NCBI GenBank assembly: GCA_027024305.1
Contig: JALVSO010000023.1
Location: 1-6,084 of the forward strand
DNA length: 6,084 nucleotides
Source: Candidatus Parcubacteria bacterium
GTDB taxonomy: Bacteria; Patescibacteriota; Minisyncoccia; Phycocordibacterales; GCA-2747955
Reading direction: 5' to 3'
Both the position numbers and the translations under genes were made by a program. Shown here one piece after another: positions 6,035-6,084 of the stretch. The notes below the pieces were generated by a model, which worked only from the letters and a program-made list of their open reading frames with translations, made no database searches and was not told the DNA's origin. The stretch's first letter is position 1. Each line of letters starts with the position of its first letter.

Positions 6035-6084
6035 ATGAATAACGCATATCGTAAATCATCACACTCACTTTTCAAAATAGAAAT
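6035..6084 (+). CDS. tnpA: IS200/IS605-family Y1 transposase TnpA, N-terminus only
   Basis: The first 16 codons, MNNAYRKSSHSLFKIE, match the characteristic N-terminus of IS200-type TnpA (YRKSSH followed by a short strand leading into YHxVFxTKYR). TnpA is a small HUH-family single-strand transposase that uses one catalytic tyrosine to cut and rejoin IS ends. The catalytic HUH motif and tyrosine lie outside the window, so activity cannot be judged. The ATG lies in a 7-bp inverted repeat (ACGATAT, 6030-6036, with ATATCGT, 6046-6052) that could control initiation. Confidence is limited only by the short length. Confidence 0.8.
   Translation, partial: MNNAYRKSSHSLFKIE

Larger units (their letters stand above)
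5981..6084 (+). mobile_element. Left end of an IS200/IS605-type insertion sequence (partial)
   Basis: A short GC-rich hairpin, TCGCC-TTCA-GGCGA (5992-6005), sits about 30 nt before the start of a Y1-type transposase gene, the arrangement of an IS200/IS605 left end. These elements move as single strands, recognise subterminal hairpins, and leave no target duplication or terminal inverted repeats. The exact left boundary cannot be set without the right end; 5981 is a guess from where the nucleotidyltransferase-like sequence ends. The element continues beyond the window. Confidence 0.6.

Overview
The most likely source is an uncultivated bacterium that reads UGA as tryptophan. A class A penicillin-binding protein (1427-4141), an exonuclease III (4595-5431) and a nucleotidyltransferase (5454-6026) are each continuous only if in-frame TGA is sense. 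There are 12 such codons (7, 4 and 1), and the diagnostic ones fall on near-invariant family tryptophans. All five genes whose end is visible stop with TAA. The RuvC looks to me like those of Patescibacteria/CPR (from memory). A peptidoglycan synthase together with RuvC argues against Mollicutes, the usual UGA=Trp bacteria. UGA=Gly, known in Gracilibacteria and Absconditabacteria, fits poorly at the conserved tryptophan sites. The lineage is inference; the recoding is well supported.

Layout, all genes on the + strand. 1-435: very AT-rich, with a possible degraded membrane-peptide reading frame and an 87-residue membrane protein. 443-922: ruvC, followed by a strong intrinsic terminator (977-1009). 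923-1426: no gene, but a small palindrome and a roughly 319-bp nested-palindrome element (1062-1380). 1427-4141: class A PBP. 4142-4594: no gene; three tandem ~41-bp repeats closed by an inverted arm into a 17-bp hairpin, a degenerate copy, and another hairpin flanked by a duplicate of the first codons of the next gene. 4595-5431: exonuclease III (xth). 5454-6026: nucleotidyltransferase whose 3' end runs into the left end of an IS200/IS605-type element. 6035-6084: first 16 codons of that element's Y1 transposase, cut by the window edge.

The genes do not form one pathway. RuvC (Holliday junction cleavage) and exonuclease III (abasic-site repair) are DNA maintenance enzymes; the PBP polymerises and cross-links peptidoglycan. 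Nearly every start has the same arrangement: a -10-like box, usually with an upstream TG, then only 6-8 nt before ATG and no Shine-Dalgarno sequence. This suggests separately promoted, leaderless mRNAs. Gaps between genes are filled by palindromic repeats, and the right edge shows a recent-looking IS insertion.
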